From Peterkaempfera bronchialis (GTDB taxonomy: Bacteria > Actinomycetota > Actinomycetes > Streptomycetales > Streptomycetaceae): a DNA stretch of 64,000 nucleotides. The position numbers were made by a program, and so were the translations under genes. This document shows positions 31,447 through 41,707 of the stretch, one piece after another (position 1 is the first letter of the stretch; each line of letters begins with the position of its first letter). The DNA lies in assembly GCF_003258605.2 (NCBI RefSeq), contig NZ_CP031264.1, positions 5,270,001 to 5,334,000 of the forward strand, given 5' to 3'. A model generated the notes under the pieces. That model saw only the letters and a list, made by a program, of their open reading frames with translations, did not search any database and was not told where the DNA came from.

Positions 31447-32742
31447 TCAGCCGTAGCGGTAGCCGGGCGGCGGCGGCACCGCCCCCATCGGCAGCGGCGG
31501 AAGGGCGATCTGCTGCACCGCGATCTGGGGCACCGCGACCTGCGGCACCGCCCCGGGCGGCAGCGCGGGCAGCCCCTGCGGCACCGGCGGCGGCAGCGGC
31601 GAGGTCGGCCAGCCCGGGGTCGCGCCCGCGCCGTACAGCACCGCCAGCAGGCCCGACACCAGCCGCTGCTGGTCGTGCACCGGGCGCACCACCAGCCGCA
31701 GGAACCGGCTGCTCATCCCCAGCTTGTTGCCGCACTCGCGGATGAAGACGCCGTGGTCGGCGAAGAGCGCATCGCGCAGCAGCGCGCCGTCCACCCCCTC
31801 CGGCAGCCTGGTCAGCAGGAAGTTGGCCTGTGACGGCAGTACCCCGAGGCCCGGTACCGCCTGGAGGTTGCGGAACATCTCCTGCCGGTCGCGGGCGACG
31901 ATCCGCAGGCTCTCGCGGTACTCCGCCAGATGGTCGCGGAGCAGGAAGACCATCGCCTCCGCGAAGGAGTTGAGGTTCCATCGGGGCAGCGCGCCCCGGA
32001 TCCGCCCGGCCAGCGCGGGGTTGGCCACCAGGTAGCCGAAGCGGACCCCGTGCAGGCCGAAGTTCTTGCCGAGGCTCTTCAGCACCACCACATTGGGCCG
32101 CAGCACGGCCTGGTCGGCGACCGAGGGGTCCGGCTCGGCGTCGGTGAAGTCGATGAACGACTCGTCCACCACCACCAGGTCCAGATCGGCCAGGCTGTCC
32201 AGCAGCCGCAGCACCTCGCTCTTGGCGAGGTAGTTGCCGTCCGGGTTGTTGGGGTTGCAGAGCACGGCGGCGCGGGAGCCGCGCTGCCGGATGAAGGCGG
32301 CATAGGCGTCGACGTCCAGCTTGAAGCCGTCCTCCTCGCGCAGCGGGAACATGTCGACCCGCTTGCCGGTCTCCATCGGCTGGTCGGTCCAGCGGCCGAA
32401 GGTGGGGACCGGCACGGCCACGCTCTCCCGCAGCAGCAGATGGTCGATCCAGGTGATCAGCTCGGTGGAGCCGTTGCCCATCGCGACGGTCTGCGGGTTG
32501 AGGCCGAGCGCCCCGCATGCCTCGGCGGTGATGGTGGCGCTGTCGCTCGGGTAGTAGGTGAGGATGTCGACCATGCCCTGGCGCAGCTGCTCCAGCATCT
32601 CCGGGCTGGGGAAGTAGGGGTTGCACGGGATGCAGAAGTCGACCAGGTCGGCACGCCTGCCGCGCAGCGCGCGTTGCAGCGAGAACCAGGACGGGCTGTG
32701 CGCCGGCTGGTGCAGCAGCGAGGTGTCGAGAGCCTGGGCCAT
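31447..32742 (-). CDS. PLP-dependent class I/II aminotransferase (HisC/CobD-like) with Pro-rich tail
   Basis: Fold-type I aminotransferase of 431 aa. Seen are the substrate-binding start ([18 protein letters not shown]), [10 protein letters not shown] near residue 93, the PLP-contacting [11 protein letters not shown] near 163, [10 protein letters not shown] near 193, the Schiff-base Lys in [14 protein letters not shown] near 225, and the [13 protein letters not shown] and LRLVVRP elements at the end of the domain. It most resembles histidinol-phosphate aminotransferase/threonine-phosphate decarboxylase-like enzymes, but the substrate is unknown; a true hisC would sit in a his operon. An unusual extension of about 60 residues (about 373-431) is rich in Pro, Val and Gln ([18 protein letters not shown]). 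The ATG at 32742 follows GGAGGAGA. Confidence 0.85.
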   Translation of the reverse strand: MAQALDTSLLHQPAHSPSWFSLQRALRGRRADLVDFCIPCNPYFPSPEMLEQLRQGMVDILTYYPSDSATITAEACGALGLNPQTVAMGNGSTELITWIDHLLLRESVAVPVPTFGRWTDQPMETGKRVDMFPLREEDGFKLDVDAYAAFIRQRGSRAAVLCNPNNPDGNYLAKSEVLRLLDSLADLDLVVVDESFIDFTDAEPDPSVADQAVLRPNVVVLKSLGKNFGLHGVRFGYLVANPALAGRIRGALPRWNLNSFAEAMVFLLRDHLAEYRESLRIVARDRQEMFRNLQAVPGLGVLPSQANFLLTRLPEGVDGALLRDALFADHGVFIRECGNKLGMSSRFLRLVVRPVHDQQRLVSGLLAVLYGAGATPGWPTSPLPPPVPQGLPALPPGAVPQVAVPQIAVQQIALPPLPMGAVPPPPGYRYG

Positions 32743-33079
32743 GTCCGGGGTTCTCCTCCCGGGTGGGGGCTTCCCGCACCCGTCGGCGGCAACGGCGGGT
32801 CCCCGGGACGGGAGCGTGCCCGGAGCCCCGTGGTCTCTACGCGGTGGCCCCGGCGCCGGTTCAGCGGCCTCCGGAGGCGGGCACGGCAGGGCCCGGTTGG
32901 GCCACGCCCGGCCGGGCAGGCGGCTCCTGACGGAGCGGGATCGATTACTTTGTTCCTGTAGTCAGCAGGCCCACCGGGCTGACCAGCGACGACGGTGTCG
33001 CTGGCCGAGCAGCCCCGGCCCGCGCCCCGCTCCGGCCCGCCCCTGCGCGGTGGAGTCGATGACGAGGAGAAGTGGACGG
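32743..33079. other. Divergent intergenic region upstream of pgi
   Basis: 337 bp between the aminotransferase and pgi starts, holding both promoters. The most AT-rich part is GATTACTTTGTTCCTGTAG near 32943-32961. A perfect 8-bp hairpin CCAGCGAC-GACGGT-GTCGCTGG spans 32983-33004 in the probable pgi leader. No further element could be fixed. Confidence 0.5.
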
Positions 33080-34738
33080 ATGTCCGACAAGCACACGCAC
33101 GGCGGTACCCGGCTGGACCAGACACCCGAGTGGGCGGCGCTGGCCAAGCACCGCGAGGAGCTGGGGGACGCGCAGCTGCGCGGGCTCTTCGCGGACGACC
33201 CCGGGCGAGCCGAGCGGTACACGGTCCAGGTCGGCGACCTGTACCTGGACTACGCCAAGCACCTGGTGACCGACGAGACGCTGCAACTGCTGCGCGAACT
33301 CGCCCGGGCGCGCGGGGTGGCCGAGCTGCGGGACGCCATGTTCCGCGGCGAGAAGATCAACAACACCGAGGACCGCGCGGTGCTGCACACCGCGCTGCGC
33401 GCCCCCCGCGATGCCGTGATCGAGGTGGACGGCGCGAATGTCGTCCCCGCCGTGCACGCCGTGCTGGACCGGATGGCCGCCTTCGCCGACAGCGTCCGCT
33501 CCGGTCTCTGGGCCGGTCAGACCGGACGGCGGATCAGGAACATCGTCAATATCGGCATCGGCGGCTCCGACCTCGGCCCGGCCATGGCCTATGAGGTGCT
33601 GCGGCCCTGGACCGACCGCTCCCTGACGTTCCGTTTCGTCTCCAATGTGGACGGCGCCGACCTGCATGAGGCGGTCCGCGACCTGGACCCGGCGGAGACC
33701 CTCTTCATCGTCTCCTCCAAGACCTTCACCACCATCGAGACCATCACCAACGCCACCGCCGCCCGCCAGTGGCTGCTGGACGGCCTGGGCGGCGCCGAGT
33801 CGGCGGTGGCCAAGCACTTCGTGGCGGTCTCCACCAATGCCGCCGAGGTGGCGAAGTTCGGCATCGACACCACCAATATGTTCGAGTTCTGGGACTGGGT
33901 GGGCGGTCGCTACTCCTATGACTCCGCGATCGGCCTCTCCCTGATGATCGCCATCGGCCCGGAGCGGTTCCGCGAGATGCTGGCCGGCTTCCATCTGGTC
34001 GACGAGCACTTCCGCACCGCCCCGCCGGAGGCCAACGCGCCGCTGCTGCTGGGCCTGCTGGGCGTCTGGTACGGGCAGTTCTTCGACGCCCAGTCGCACG
34101 CCGTGCTGCCGTACAGCCACTATCTCTCCCGCTTCACCGCCTACCTCCAGCAGCTGGACATGGAGTCCAACGGCAAGTCGGTGGACCGCGCGGGCCGCCC
34201 GGTGGACTGGCAGACCGGCCCGGTGGTCTGGGGCACCCCCGGCACCAACGGCCAGCACGCCTACTACCAGCTGCTGCACCAGGGCACCAAGACCATCCCG
34301 GTGGACTTCATCGGCTTCGCCCGCCCGGTCGCCGAGCTGGGCGACCTGGCCGGGCAGCACGACCTGCTGATGGCCAACCTCTTCGCCCAGGGCCAGGCCC
34401 TCGCCTTCGGCAAGACCGCCGAGGAGGTCGCCGCCGAGGGCGTCCCCGCCGAGCAGGTGCCGCACCGCACCTTCCGGGGCAACCACCCCTCCACCACCAT
34501 CCTGGCCGCCGAGCTGAGCCCGTCCGTCCTGGGCCAGCTGATCGCCCTCTATGAGCACAAGGTGTTCGTCCAGGGCGCGATCTGGGGCATCGACTCCTTC
34601 GACCAGTGGGGCGTGGAGCTGGGCAAGGTGCTCGCCCGGCGCATCGAGCCCGCCCTCACCGAGGGCGCCGACGTCCCCGGTCTGGACGCCTCCACCGCCG
34701 CCCTGGTGGGCCGCTACCGCACCCTCCGGGGCCGCTGA
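33080..34738 (+). CDS. pgi: Glucose-6-phosphate isomerase
   Basis: Interconverts glucose-6-phosphate and fructose-6-phosphate; 552 aa, the long (E. coli-type) form. Visible are the sugar-phosphate-binding [16 protein letters not shown] (about residues 156-171), [14 protein letters not shown] (about 212-225) and the SIS-domain signature [18 protein letters not shown] with the active-site residues (about 387-404). The C-terminal Lys region is [21 protein letters not shown] (about 495-515). The ATG at 33080 follows GAGGAGA with suitable spacing. It stands convergent to the pentose phosphate operon, so its substrate is shared with zwf across one terminator. Complete and ordinary. Confidence 0.98.
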   Translation: MSDKHTHGGTRLDQTPEWAALAKHREELGDAQLRGLFADDPGRAERYTVQVGDLYLDYAKHLVTDETLQLLRELARARGVAELRDAMFRGEKINNTEDRAVLHTALRAPRDAVIEVDGANVVPAVHAVLDRMAAFADSVRSGLWAGQTGRRIRNIVNIGIGGSDLGPAMAYEVLRPWTDRSLTFRFVSNVDGADLHEAVRDLDPAETLFIVSSKTFTTIETITNATAARQWLLDGLGGAESAVAKHFVAVSTNAAEVAKFGIDTTNMFEFWDWVGGRYSYDSAIGLSLMIAIGPERFREMLAGFHLVDEHFRTAPPEANAPLLLGLLGVWYGQFFDAQSHAVLPYSHYLSRFTAYLQQLDMESNGKSVDRAGRPVDWQTGPVVWGTPGTNGQHAYYQLLHQGTKTIPVDFIGFARPVAELGDLAGQHDLLMANLFAQGQALAFGKTAEEVAAEGVPAEQVPHRTFRGNHPSTTILAAELSPSVLGQLIALYEHKVFVQGAIWGIDSFDQWGVELGKVLARRIEPALTEGADVPGLDASTAALVGRYRTLRGR

Positions 34739-34751
34739 CCCGGCCAGGACA

Positions 34752-34799
34752 CGCCGACGGCCCCGCACCCCCACGCTCGGGGGTGCGGAGCCGTCGGCG
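34752..34799. terminator. Bidirectional terminator between pgi and pgl
   Basis: CGCCGACGGC (34752-34761) pairs with 34790-34799, and inside it CGCACCCCC (34764-34772) pairs with GGGGGTGCG (34779-34787). This gives a two-step stem of 19 bp with a short loop. Confidence 0.85.
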
Positions 34800-34816
34800 C
34801 TGTCGCGGTGCCGGGC

Positions 34817-35602
34817 CTAGGCGGACGCCGGCGGGTACAGCTCCGGCGGGATGTCGGCCGCCGCCGCACGGTCCAGCAGCCACAGGGTGCGGGCCCGCCC
34901 GTACGCGCCGGAGGCGGGCGCCTGGAGCTCACCCGGACCGGACAGCGCCAGGGCCACCGCCTCGGCCTTGTCCTCGCCCGCCGCCAGCAGCCAGACCTCG
35001 CGCGCCGCCCTGATCGCCGGGAGGGTGAGCGAGATCCGGGTGGGCGGCGGCTTGGGCGAGCCATGCACCCCCACCACGGTCCGCTCGGTCTCCCGCACCG
35101 CCGGGTGCTCCGGGAAGAGCGACGCGACGTGGGTGTCCGGGCCGAGGCCCAGCAGCAGCACATCGAACGAGGGGACCTCGGCGTGGTCCTCCGGCCCGGC
35201 GGCCTTGGCCAGCTCCACCGCGTACTGCTCCGCCGCAGCCTCGGCATCGGCCCCGGCGGGCCCGTCCGAGGCCGGCATGGCATGCACCCGGGACGGGTCC
35301 ACCGGCACCCGGTCCAGCAGCGCCTCCCGAGCCTGGACGACATTGCGCTCGGGGTCGCCCTCCGGCAGGAACCGCTCGTCGCCCCACCACAGGTCCAGCC
35401 GCGCCCAGTCCACCGCGTCCCGCGCCGGGGAGGCGGCGATGGCGGCGAGCAGCGCATTGCCGTTGCGACCGCCGGTCAGCACCACCGAGGCGGTGGACCG
35501 GGCGGACTGCACATCCACGATCCGGGTGATCAGCCGGGCCGCCGCGGCCTCGGCCATCAGCTCCTTGTCCCGGTGCACCACGATCTGCGGCGGCAGGGTC
35601 AT
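34817..35602 (-). CDS. pgl: 6-phosphogluconolactonase
   Basis: Hydrolyses 6-phosphogluconolactone in the oxidative pentose phosphate pathway; 261 aa. Family marks: VVLTGGRNGNALL (about residues 44-56, the phosphate-binding loop), WWGDERFLPEGDPERNV (about 81-97), the active-site loop LLLGLGPDTHVASLFPEHP (about 156-174) and RISLTLPAI. The ATG at 35602 overlaps the opcA stop (ATGA), so translation is coupled. It is the last gene of the minus-strand operon and ends before a strong terminator. Length normal. Confidence 0.96.
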   Translation of the reverse strand: MTLPPQIVVHRDKELMAEAAAARLITRIVDVQSARSTASVVLTGGRNGNALLAAIAASPARDAVDWARLDLWWGDERFLPEGDPERNVVQAREALLDRVPVDPSRVHAMPASDGPAGADAEAAAEQYAVELAKAAGPEDHAEVPSFDVLLLGLGPDTHVASLFPEHPAVRETERTVVGVHGSPKPPPTRISLTLPAIRAAREVWLLAAGEDKAEAVALALSGPGELQAPASGAYGRARTLWLLDRAAAADIPPELYPPASA

Positions 35603-36723
35603 GACCCGCTCCGCTTCTCCGGACGGGTGGTGCGCTTGGCGGAGGCCGTCTTCCCGGCCGTGCCGGGCACCTTGGCGGTCACCCGGCGGCGGGAGGCGGT
35701 CTCGGCGGCGCTGGTGCCCGCCTTGGACTCCTTGGCCGTCTTGGCCGCCTTGGCCGGAGCGCCTGCGTCCTCCGCCTCCGCCGCCGCCGAAGTCCCGGGC
35801 ACCACCAGCTTGTCCACGCCGGTGCGCACCGCGGAGGCGTAGATGTCGTCCGGGTCCAGCCGGCGCAGCTCCTCCGCGATCAGGTCGGCGGTCTCCCGCC
35901 GCTTGAGCGCGACCTGCCGGTCCGGCTGGTTCGGCATCGACAGGGTGGCCATCAGCCCGTCGGCGCGGTCCAGCACCACATCGCCACCGTCGGTGCGCAG
36001 CCGAACGGCGGTGAGGCCGGGGCCGTTGCTGACCACCCGCTCCACCGGGATCTTCAGCCGGTTGGCGAGCCACATCCCCAGCAGCTCCACGCTGGGGTTG
36101 TAGGACTCGCCCTCCACCACCGCGAAGGTGATCCACGCCCGGCGCTGGTCCAGCGCGGCGGCCAGCATGCTGCGCCAGGGGGTGATCCGGGTCCAGGCCA
36201 GGTCGGTGTCGCCGGGGGTGTACGAGGAGGCGCGCACGCCGAGCGCCTCCACCGGGGACTCGGCGGTGAGGGCGTCGGTGATCCGGCGCTGCGCCAGGGC
36301 GCCCAGCGGGTCCTCCGCCGGGCTCTCCGGTGCGTTCTCCGGCCACCAGACCACCACCGGGGCGTCCGGCAGCAGCAGCGGCAGCACCACGGACTGGGGC
36401 TGGTTGGCCAGCTCGCCGTGCAGCCGCAGCACCACGATCTCCCCGGTGCCGGCCTCGGAGCCGACCCGGATCTCGGCGTCCAGCCGCGCCTCGGCGCGGG
36501 CCCGGGGCGAGCGGCCGGGCCGCTTGATGACGGCCAGGATCCGGGAGGGGTGCTCCCGGCTGGCCTCACTGGCGGCCTTGAGCGCGTCGTAGGCGCTGCC
36601 CTCGTCGGTCACGATCACCAGCGTGAGGACCATGCCGATGGCGGCTGCCCCGATGGAGTGGCGGGCGTCCGTCAGGGCCGTGATGATCTTGCTTGAGGTG
36701 GTGTCCGTCAGGTCGGTGTTCAT
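35599..36723 (-). CDS. opcA: Glucose-6-phosphate dehydrogenase assembly protein OpcA
   Basis: A 374-aa OpcA-family protein, needed in cyanobacteria and actinobacteria for assembly or activation of glucose-6-phosphate dehydrogenase. It starts MNTDLTDTTSSKIITALTDA. The core carries VLTLVIVTDE (about 32-41), VWWPENAPESPAEDPLGALA (about 127-146) and SYNPSVELLGMWLANRLKIP (about 214-233). The end (about 312-374) is a low-complexity Ala/Lys/Thr/Arg tail, likely disordered and basic. Both borders overlap neighbours by ATGA (zwf upstream, pgl downstream), which matches its role as a Zwf partner. Confidence 0.95.
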   Translation of the reverse strand: MNTDLTDTTSSKIITALTDARHSIGAAAIGMVLTLVIVTDEGSAYDALKAASEASREHPSRILAVIKRPGRSPRARAEARLDAEIRVGSEAGTGEIVVLRLHGELANQPQSVVLPLLLPDAPVVVWWPENAPESPAEDPLGALAQRRITDALTAESPVEALGVRASSYTPGDTDLAWTRITPWRSMLAAALDQRRAWITFAVVEGESYNPSVELLGMWLANRLKIPVERVVSNGPGLTAVRLRTDGGDVVLDRADGLMATLSMPNQPDRQVALKRRETADLIAEELRRLDPDDIYASAVRTGVDKLVVPGTSAAAEAEDAGAPAKAAKTAKESKAGTSAAETASRRRVTAKVPGTAGKTASAKRTTRPEKRSGS

Positions 36724-38267
36724 GGCCGCCGCCAGCTCCGTCCGTCTCGTGCGAGCATCTCGTCCGCCTCGGCCGGGCCCCAGGTACCCGACTGGTAGCG
36801 GGCCGGCTTGCCGTGCTTCTCCCAGTAGTCCTCGATCGGGTCGAGGATCTTCCAGGAGAGCTCGACCTCCTGGGTACGGGGGAAGAGGTTGGCGTCGCCG
36901 AGCAGCACATCCAGGATCAGCCGCTCGTACGCCTCGGGGCTGGACTCGGTGAAGGACTCGCCGTAGGCGAAGTCCATGGTGACGTCCCGGACCTCCATCG
37001 CGGTGCCGGGCACCTTGGAGCCGAACCGCACCGTGACGCCCTCGTCCGGCTGCACCCGGATGACCAGGGCGTTCTCGCCCAGTTCCTCGGTGGCATAGGA
37101 GTCGAACGGCAGATAGGGGGCGCGCTGGAAGACCACCGCGATCTCGGTGACCCGGCGGCCCAGCCGCTTGCCGGTGCGCAGATAGAACGGCACCCCGGCC
37201 CAGCGGCGGGTGGTGACCTCCAGCTTGACCGCGGCGTAGGTGTCGGTGGTGGACGCGGGGTCGATGCCCTCCTCCTCCAGGTAGCCGATCACCTCCTCGC
37301 CGCCCTGCCAGCCGTGCGTGTACTGCCCGCGCACGGTGTGCCTGCCCAGGTCGTCGGGGATCTTGACCGCGCCCAGGACCTTGATCTTCTCCGCCACCAG
37401 GGCGTCCGCGTCGAAGGAGCCGGGCTCCTCCATGGCGGTCAGCGCCAGCAGTTGGAGCAGGTGGTTCTGGATGACGTCGCGGGCGGAGCCGATGCCGTCG
37501 TAGTACCCGGCCCGGCCGCCGATACCGATGTCCTCGGCCATGGTGATCTGCACATGGTCGACATACGACCGGTTCCAGATCGGCTCGAACATGGTGTTGG
37601 CGAACCGCAGCGCCAGGATGTTCTGGACCGTCTCCTTGCCCAGGTAGTGGTCGATCCGGAAGACCTCGTTGGGCTGGAAGACCCCGTGCACGATCCGGTT
37701 GAGCTCCTGGGCGCTGGCCAGGTCGTGGCCGAAGGGCTTCTCGATCACCGCCCGGCGCCAGGCGCCCTCCGGCGGGTCGGCCAGCCCGTGCTTCTTCAGC
37801 TGCTCCACCACATTGGGGAAGAACTTCGGCGGCACCGAGAGGTAGAAGGCGAAGTTGCCCCCGGTGCCCTGCACCTTGTCGAGGTCTTCGATGGTCTTGC
37901 GCAGCGTGTCGAACGCCTGGTCGTCATGGAACTCGCCGGGGACGAACCGCATCCCCTTGGCGAGCTGCTGCCAGACCTCCTCCCGGAACGGCGTCCGGGC
38001 GTGCTGCTTGACGGCGTCATGGACGACGGCGGCGAAGTCCTCGTCCGCCCAGTCGCGGCGGGCGAAGCCCACCAGCGAGAAGCCCGGCGGCAGCAGACCC
38101 CGGTTTGCGAGGTCGTACACGGCCGGCATCAGCTTCTTGCGCGACAGGTCGCCCGTGACGCCGAAGATCACCAGACCGGACGGCCCCGCGATGCGGGGCA
38201 GCCGCCGGTCTGCGGGATCCCGCAGCGGGTTGTGCTGCGGGGGCGAAGCTTTCTCTGACTTGCTCAC
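36720..38267 (-). CDS. zwf: Glucose-6-phosphate 1-dehydrogenase
   Basis: First enzyme of the oxidative pentose phosphate pathway, making NADP(H)-linked 6-phosphogluconolactone; 515 aa. The nucleotide-binding motif VIFGVTGDLSRKKLMPA lies at about residues 33-49. The substrate-binding signature RIDHYLGKE with the catalytic His and Lys is near 200. EKPFGHDL, the structural TGKRLGRRVTEIAVVF (about 363-378) and the C-terminal YQSGTWGPAEADEML are intact. The start is GTG 38267. Immediately upstream are two adjacent 18-bp direct repeats (38284-38319). The 3' end overlaps opcA. The preceding gene is tal, 66 bp away on the same strand. Confidence 0.98.
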   Translation of the reverse strand: MSKSEKASPPQHNPLRDPADRRLPRIAGPSGLVIFGVTGDLSRKKLMPAVYDLANRGLLPPGFSLVGFARRDWADEDFAAVVHDAVKQHARTPFREEVWQQLAKGMRFVPGEFHDDQAFDTLRKTIEDLDKVQGTGGNFAFYLSVPPKFFPNVVEQLKKHGLADPPEGAWRRAVIEKPFGHDLASAQELNRIVHGVFQPNEVFRIDHYLGKETVQNILALRFANTMFEPIWNRSYVDHVQITMAEDIGIGGRAGYYDGIGSARDVIQNHLLQLLALTAMEEPGSFDADALVAEKIKVLGAVKIPDDLGRHTVRGQYTHGWQGGEEVIGYLEEEGIDPASTTDTYAAVKLEVTTRRWAGVPFYLRTGKRLGRRVTEIAVVFQRAPYLPFDSYATEELGENALVIRVQPDEGVTVRFGSKVPGTAMEVRDVTMDFAYGESFTESSPEAYERLILDVLLGDANLFPRTQEVELSWKILDPIEDYWEKHGKPARYQSGTWGPAEADEMLARDGRSWRRP

Positions 38268-38283
38268 TGGTGGCCCCGATTCG

Positions 38284-38319
38284 TCAGACGGCAGTGGTCG
38301 ATCAGACGGCAGTGCTCGA
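38284..38319. repeat. Two adjacent 18-bp direct repeats upstream of zwf
   Basis: TCAGACGGCAGTGGTCGA (38284-38301) is followed without a gap by the same sequence with one change (38302-38319). They lie 17-52 bp upstream of the zwf start within the short tal-zwf spacer. An operator, an RNA element or a recent slippage duplication are all possible. Confidence 0.9.
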
Positions 38320-38333
38320 CTGGCCGCGACCGG

Positions 38334-39479
38334 TCACTTGCCCGTCTTCTGCGCGAAGTCCTGGAGGGAAGCGGTGACGGTGTCGAGCAGCTCGATCCAG
38401 GACGCCTCGAACTTCTCCACGCCCTCGTCCTCCAGCACCTGGACGACGTCGTCGTAGTCGACCCCGGCCGCGGCGATGGCATCCATGTCGGCCTGGGCCT
38501 GGGCGTAGCCGCCGGTGATGGTGTCACCGGTGATCTCGCCGTGGTCGCCGACCGCGTCCAGGGTGGCCTCGGGCATGGTGTTCACGGTGCCGGGGGCGAC
38601 CAGCTCGGTGACGTACAGGGTGTCCGGCAGGGCCGGGTCCTTGACGCCGGTGGAGGCCCACAGCGGGCGCTGCGGCTTGGCGCCGGCGGCCTCCAGGGCC
38701 TTCCAGCGGTCCGACGGCTCGCGTCGGCCGTCGGCGGAGCCGAAGACCTCCTCGTACGCCTGGTAGGCGAGGCGGGCGTTGGCCAGGGCGGCCTTGCTGC
38801 GCAGCGCCTTGGCGTCGCCGCCGATCTTGTCCAGCCGCTTGTCGATCTCGGTGTCGACCCGGGAGACGAAGAAGGAGGCCACCGACTCGATGGTGGAGAG
38901 GTCGCGGCCGGCCGCCTTGGCCTTCTCCAGACCGGTGAGGAAGGCGTCCATGACGGCCCGGTAGCGCTCCAGCGAGAAGATCAGCGTGACATTGACGCTG
39001 ACGCCCTCGCCCAGGGTGGCGGCGATGGCGGGCAGCCCGGCCTTGGTGGCCGGGATCTTGATGAAGACGTTGGGGCGGTCCACCAGCCACCACAGCTGGC
39101 GGGCCTCGGCGAAGGTGGCCTCGGTCTGGTGGGCCAGCCGGGGGTCGACCTCGATGGAGACCCGGCCGTCGCGGCCGTTGCTGGCGTCGTAGACCGGGCG
39201 CAGCACATCGGCGGCCTCGCGGACATCCGCGGTGGTGATCATGCGGATGGCCTCCTCCGTGGTGACGCCGCGCACCGCGAGGTCGCGGAGCTGCTCGTCG
39301 TAGGAGTCGTCCTTGCCGCCGATGGCCTTCTGGAAGATGGTCGGGTTGGTGGTGACGCCCACCACGTGCTTGTCGCGCACCAGCTCGGCCAGGTTGCCGG
39401 TCTTCAGCCGCTTGCGGCTGAGGTCGTCCAGCCAGATGGCCACGCCTTCGTCGCTGAGGCGCTTGAGTGCGTCGGTCAT
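38334..39479 (-). CDS. tal: Transaldolase
   Basis: Transfers dihydroxyacetone units in the non-oxidative pentose phosphate pathway; 381 aa, the longer actinobacterial class. The N-terminal signature [13 protein letters not shown] (about residues 40-52) and the Schiff-base Lys in [12 protein letters not shown] (about 136-147) are present, as are [20 protein letters not shown] and [18 protein letters not shown]. The C-terminal strand is [11 protein letters not shown]. The ATG at 39479 is the conserved start ([20 protein letters not shown]). It lies between tkt and zwf; the strong hairpin just after tkt suggests that tal-zwf-opcA-pgl may also have their own promoter in 39480-39551. Confidence 0.97.
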   Translation of the reverse strand: MTDALKRLSDEGVAIWLDDLSRKRLKTGNLAELVRDKHVVGVTTNPTIFQKAIGGKDDSYDEQLRDLAVRGVTTEEAIRMITTADVREAADVLRPVYDASNGRDGRVSIEVDPRLAHQTEATFAEARQLWWLVDRPNVFIKIPATKAGLPAIAATLGEGVSVNVTLIFSLERYRAVMDAFLTGLEKAKAAGRDLSTIESVASFFVSRVDTEIDKRLDKIGGDAKALRSKAALANARLAYQAYEEVFGSADGRREPSDRWKALEAAGAKPQRPLWASTGVKDPALPDTLYVTELVAPGTVNTMPEATLDAVGDHGEITGDTITGGYAQAQADMDAIAAAGVDYDDVVQVLEDEGVEKFEASWIELLDTVTASLQDFAQKTGK

Positions 39480-39551
39480 GATCCTCGTCTTCTTCCTTCG
39501 TCGTCTCGCGAGGGGGGTCGCCTCGCGGGATGGGTCGTCTCGGTGGGGCCG

Positions 39552-39600
39552 GGGCCCGGGCCGCGTACCGGAGATGCGGGCGGGTACGCGGCCCGGGACC
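39552..39600 (-). terminator. Hairpin between tkt and tal
   Basis: GGGCCCGGGCCGCGTACC (39552-39569) pairs with 39583-39600, an 18-bp stem with one mismatch. It lies a few bases after the tkt stop and would reduce read-through from tkt into tal. Confidence 0.7.
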
Positions 39601-39607
39601 CTGCGGT

Positions 39608-41707
39608 TCAGCGGGTCGCTGCGGTGATCGAGTCGTGGGCGGCGGCGATCACGGCCTCCGCCGTGATGCCGAACTGCTCGAACAGGATCTGGTAGTCGGC
39701 AGAGGCGCCGAAGTGCTCCAGCGACACCGTGCGGCCGCTGTCGCCGACGATCTCCCGCCAGCCCAGGGCGATCCCGGCCTCCACCGAGACCCGGGCCTTG
39801 ATGTCCGGCGGGAGCACCGAGTCGCGGTAGGACTCGTCCTGCTCGTGGAACCACTCGATCGACGGCAGCGAGACCACCCGGGTCGGGATGCCGTCGGCCT
39901 CCAGCGCGGCGCGGGCCTTGACGGCCAGCTGGAGCTCGGAGCCGGTGCCGATCAGGATCACCTGGGGTCGGCCGGAGGAGGCGTCCTGGAGGACGTACCC
40001 GCCCTTGGCCGCGCCCTCGGCGGAGGCGAACTCGCCGCCCTCCCGGTCGAAGGTCGGCACATTCTGCCGGGTCAGCGCCAGTCCGGTCGGGCCGGGCTTG
40101 GAGGCATGGCGCTCCAGCACGGTCCGCCACACCACGGCGGTCTCATTGGCGTCGCCCGGCCGGACCACCGAGAGGCCCGGGATGGCCCGCAGCGCGGCCA
40201 GGTGCTCGACCGGCTGGTGGGTGGGGCCGTCCTCGCCCAGGCCGATGGAGTCATGCGTCCACACATAGGTGACCGGCAGCTTCATCAGCGCGGCCAGCCG
40301 CACGGCGGGGCGCATGTAGTCGGAGAAGACCAGGAAGGTGCCGCCGAAGATCCGGGTGTTGCCGTGCAGCGCGATGCCGTTCATGGTCGATCCCATGGCG
40401 TGCTCGCGGATGCCCCAGTGGATGGTGCGGCCGTACGGGGAGGCGCCGGGCAGCGGGTTGCCCTCGGGGAGGAAGGAGGAGCCCTCCTCGATGGTGGTGA
40501 GGTTGGACTCCGCCAGGTCGGCCGAGCCGCCCCACAGCTCCGGCACCACCGGGCCGAGCGCCTTGAGGACGTCGCCGGACGCCTTGCGGGTGGCGACGCC
40601 CTTCTCGCTCGCCGGGAAGGACGGGATCGCCTTGTCCCAGCCCTCGGGGAGCCGGCCGGCCTCGATCCGGTCGAACTCGGCGGCGCGCACCGGGTCGCCC
40701 TCGCGCCAGGCGGAGAACTGCGCCTCCCACTCGGCGCGCAGCTTGCGGCCCCGGTCCACCACCTCGCGGGAGTGGGCCAGTACGTCGTCGGCGACCTCGA
40801 AGTCCTTGGACGGGTCGAAGCCCAGCACCCTCTTGGTGGCGGCGACCTCCTCGGCGCCCAGCGCCGAGCCGTGCGCCTTGCCGGTGTTCTGCGCGTGCGG
40901 GGCGGGCCAGGCGATGATGGTCCGCATCGCGATCATCGACGGGCGGCCGGTCTCCTCCTTGGCCGCCTTGAGCGCGTCATGCAGCGCCTGGACGTCGATG
41001 TCGCCGTCCTCCTTGGGCTGCACGCGCTGGACGTGCCACCCGTACGCCTCGTAGCGGCGCAGCACATCCTCGGAGAAGGCGGTCTCGGTGTCGCCCTCGA
41101 TGGAGATGTGGTTGTCGTCGTAGAGCGCCACCAGGTTGCCCAGCTTCTGGTGGCCCGCCAGCGAGGAGACCTCGGCGGAGATGCCCTCCTCCAGGTCGCC
41201 GTCGGAGACGATCGCCCAGATGGTGTGGTCGAACGGCGAGGCGCCGGCCGGGGCCTCCGGGTCGAAGAGGCCGCGCTCGTAGCGGGCGGCCATCGCCATG
41301 CCCACTGCGTTGCCGATGCCCTGGCCCAGCGGGCCGGTGGTGGTCTCCACCCCGGCGGTGTGGCCGTGCTCGGGGTGCCCGGGGGTCTTGCTGCCCCACT
41401 TGCGGAACGACTTCAGGTCCTCCAGGGTCAGGCCGTAGCCGGACAGGAAGAGCTGCGCGTAGAGCGTCAGGCTGGTGTGCCCGGGGGAGAGGACGAAGCG
41501 GTCGCGGCCGGTCCACGCCGGGTCGGACGGGTCATGGCGCAGGAAGCGCTGGAAGATCAGGTACGCGGCGGGGGCCAGGCTCATCGCCGTGCCCGGGTGC
41601 CCGTTGCCGACCTTCTGCACCGCGTCCATGGCGAGGACCCGTACTGTGTCCACCGCCCGCCTGTCCAGATCGGTCCACTCGAATGCGCTAGTCGGCTTGG
41701 TGCTCAC
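39608..41707 (-). CDS. tkt: Transketolase
   Basis: Thiamine-diphosphate enzyme of the non-oxidative pentose phosphate pathway; 699 aa. Motifs: [14 protein letters not shown] with the substrate His near residue 37, the TPP/Mg-binding [16 protein letters not shown] (about 166-181) ending near [30 protein letters not shown] (about 430-449) in the pyrimidine-binding domain with the catalytic Glu, and the transketolase signature [17 protein letters not shown] (about 487-503). The start is GTG 41707 ([15 protein letters not shown]) with AAGGAG upstream at long spacing. It is the first gene of the minus-strand pentose phosphate cluster and divergent from ctaB across a 484-bp spacer. Confidence 0.98.
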   Translation of the reverse strand: MSTKPTSAFEWTDLDRRAVDTVRVLAMDAVQKVGNGHPGTAMSLAPAAYLIFQRFLRHDPSDPAWTGRDRFVLSPGHTSLTLYAQLFLSGYGLTLEDLKSFRKWGSKTPGHPEHGHTAGVETTTGPLGQGIGNAVGMAMAARYERGLFDPEAPAGASPFDHTIWAIVSDGDLEEGISAEVSSLAGHQKLGNLVALYDDNHISIEGDTETAFSEDVLRRYEAYGWHVQRVQPKEDGDIDVQALHDALKAAKEETGRPSMIAMRTIIAWPAPHAQNTGKAHGSALGAEEVAATKRVLGFDPSKDFEVADDVLAHSREVVDRGRKLRAEWEAQFSAWREGDPVRAAEFDRIEAGRLPEGWDKAIPSFPASEKGVATRKASGDVLKALGPVVPELWGGSADLAESNLTTIEEGSSFLPEGNPLPGASPYGRTIHWGIREHAMGSTMNGIALHGNTRIFGGTFLVFSDYMRPAVRLAALMKLPVTYVWTHDSIGLGEDGPTHQPVEHLAALRAIPGLSVVRPGDANETAVVWRTVLERHASKPGPTGLALTRQNVPTFDREGGEFASAEGAAKGGYVLQDASSGRPQVILIGTGSELQLAVKARAALEADGIPTRVVSLPSIEWFHEQDESYRDSVLPPDIKARVSVEAGIALGWREIVGDSGRTVSLEHFGASADYQILFEQFGITAEAVIAAAHDSITAATR

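Noticed and set aside
34752-34799. Stem-loop between pgi and pgl as a small RNA gene
   Set aside because: Position between convergent genes and symmetric stem fit a bidirectional terminator; no promoter is seen.
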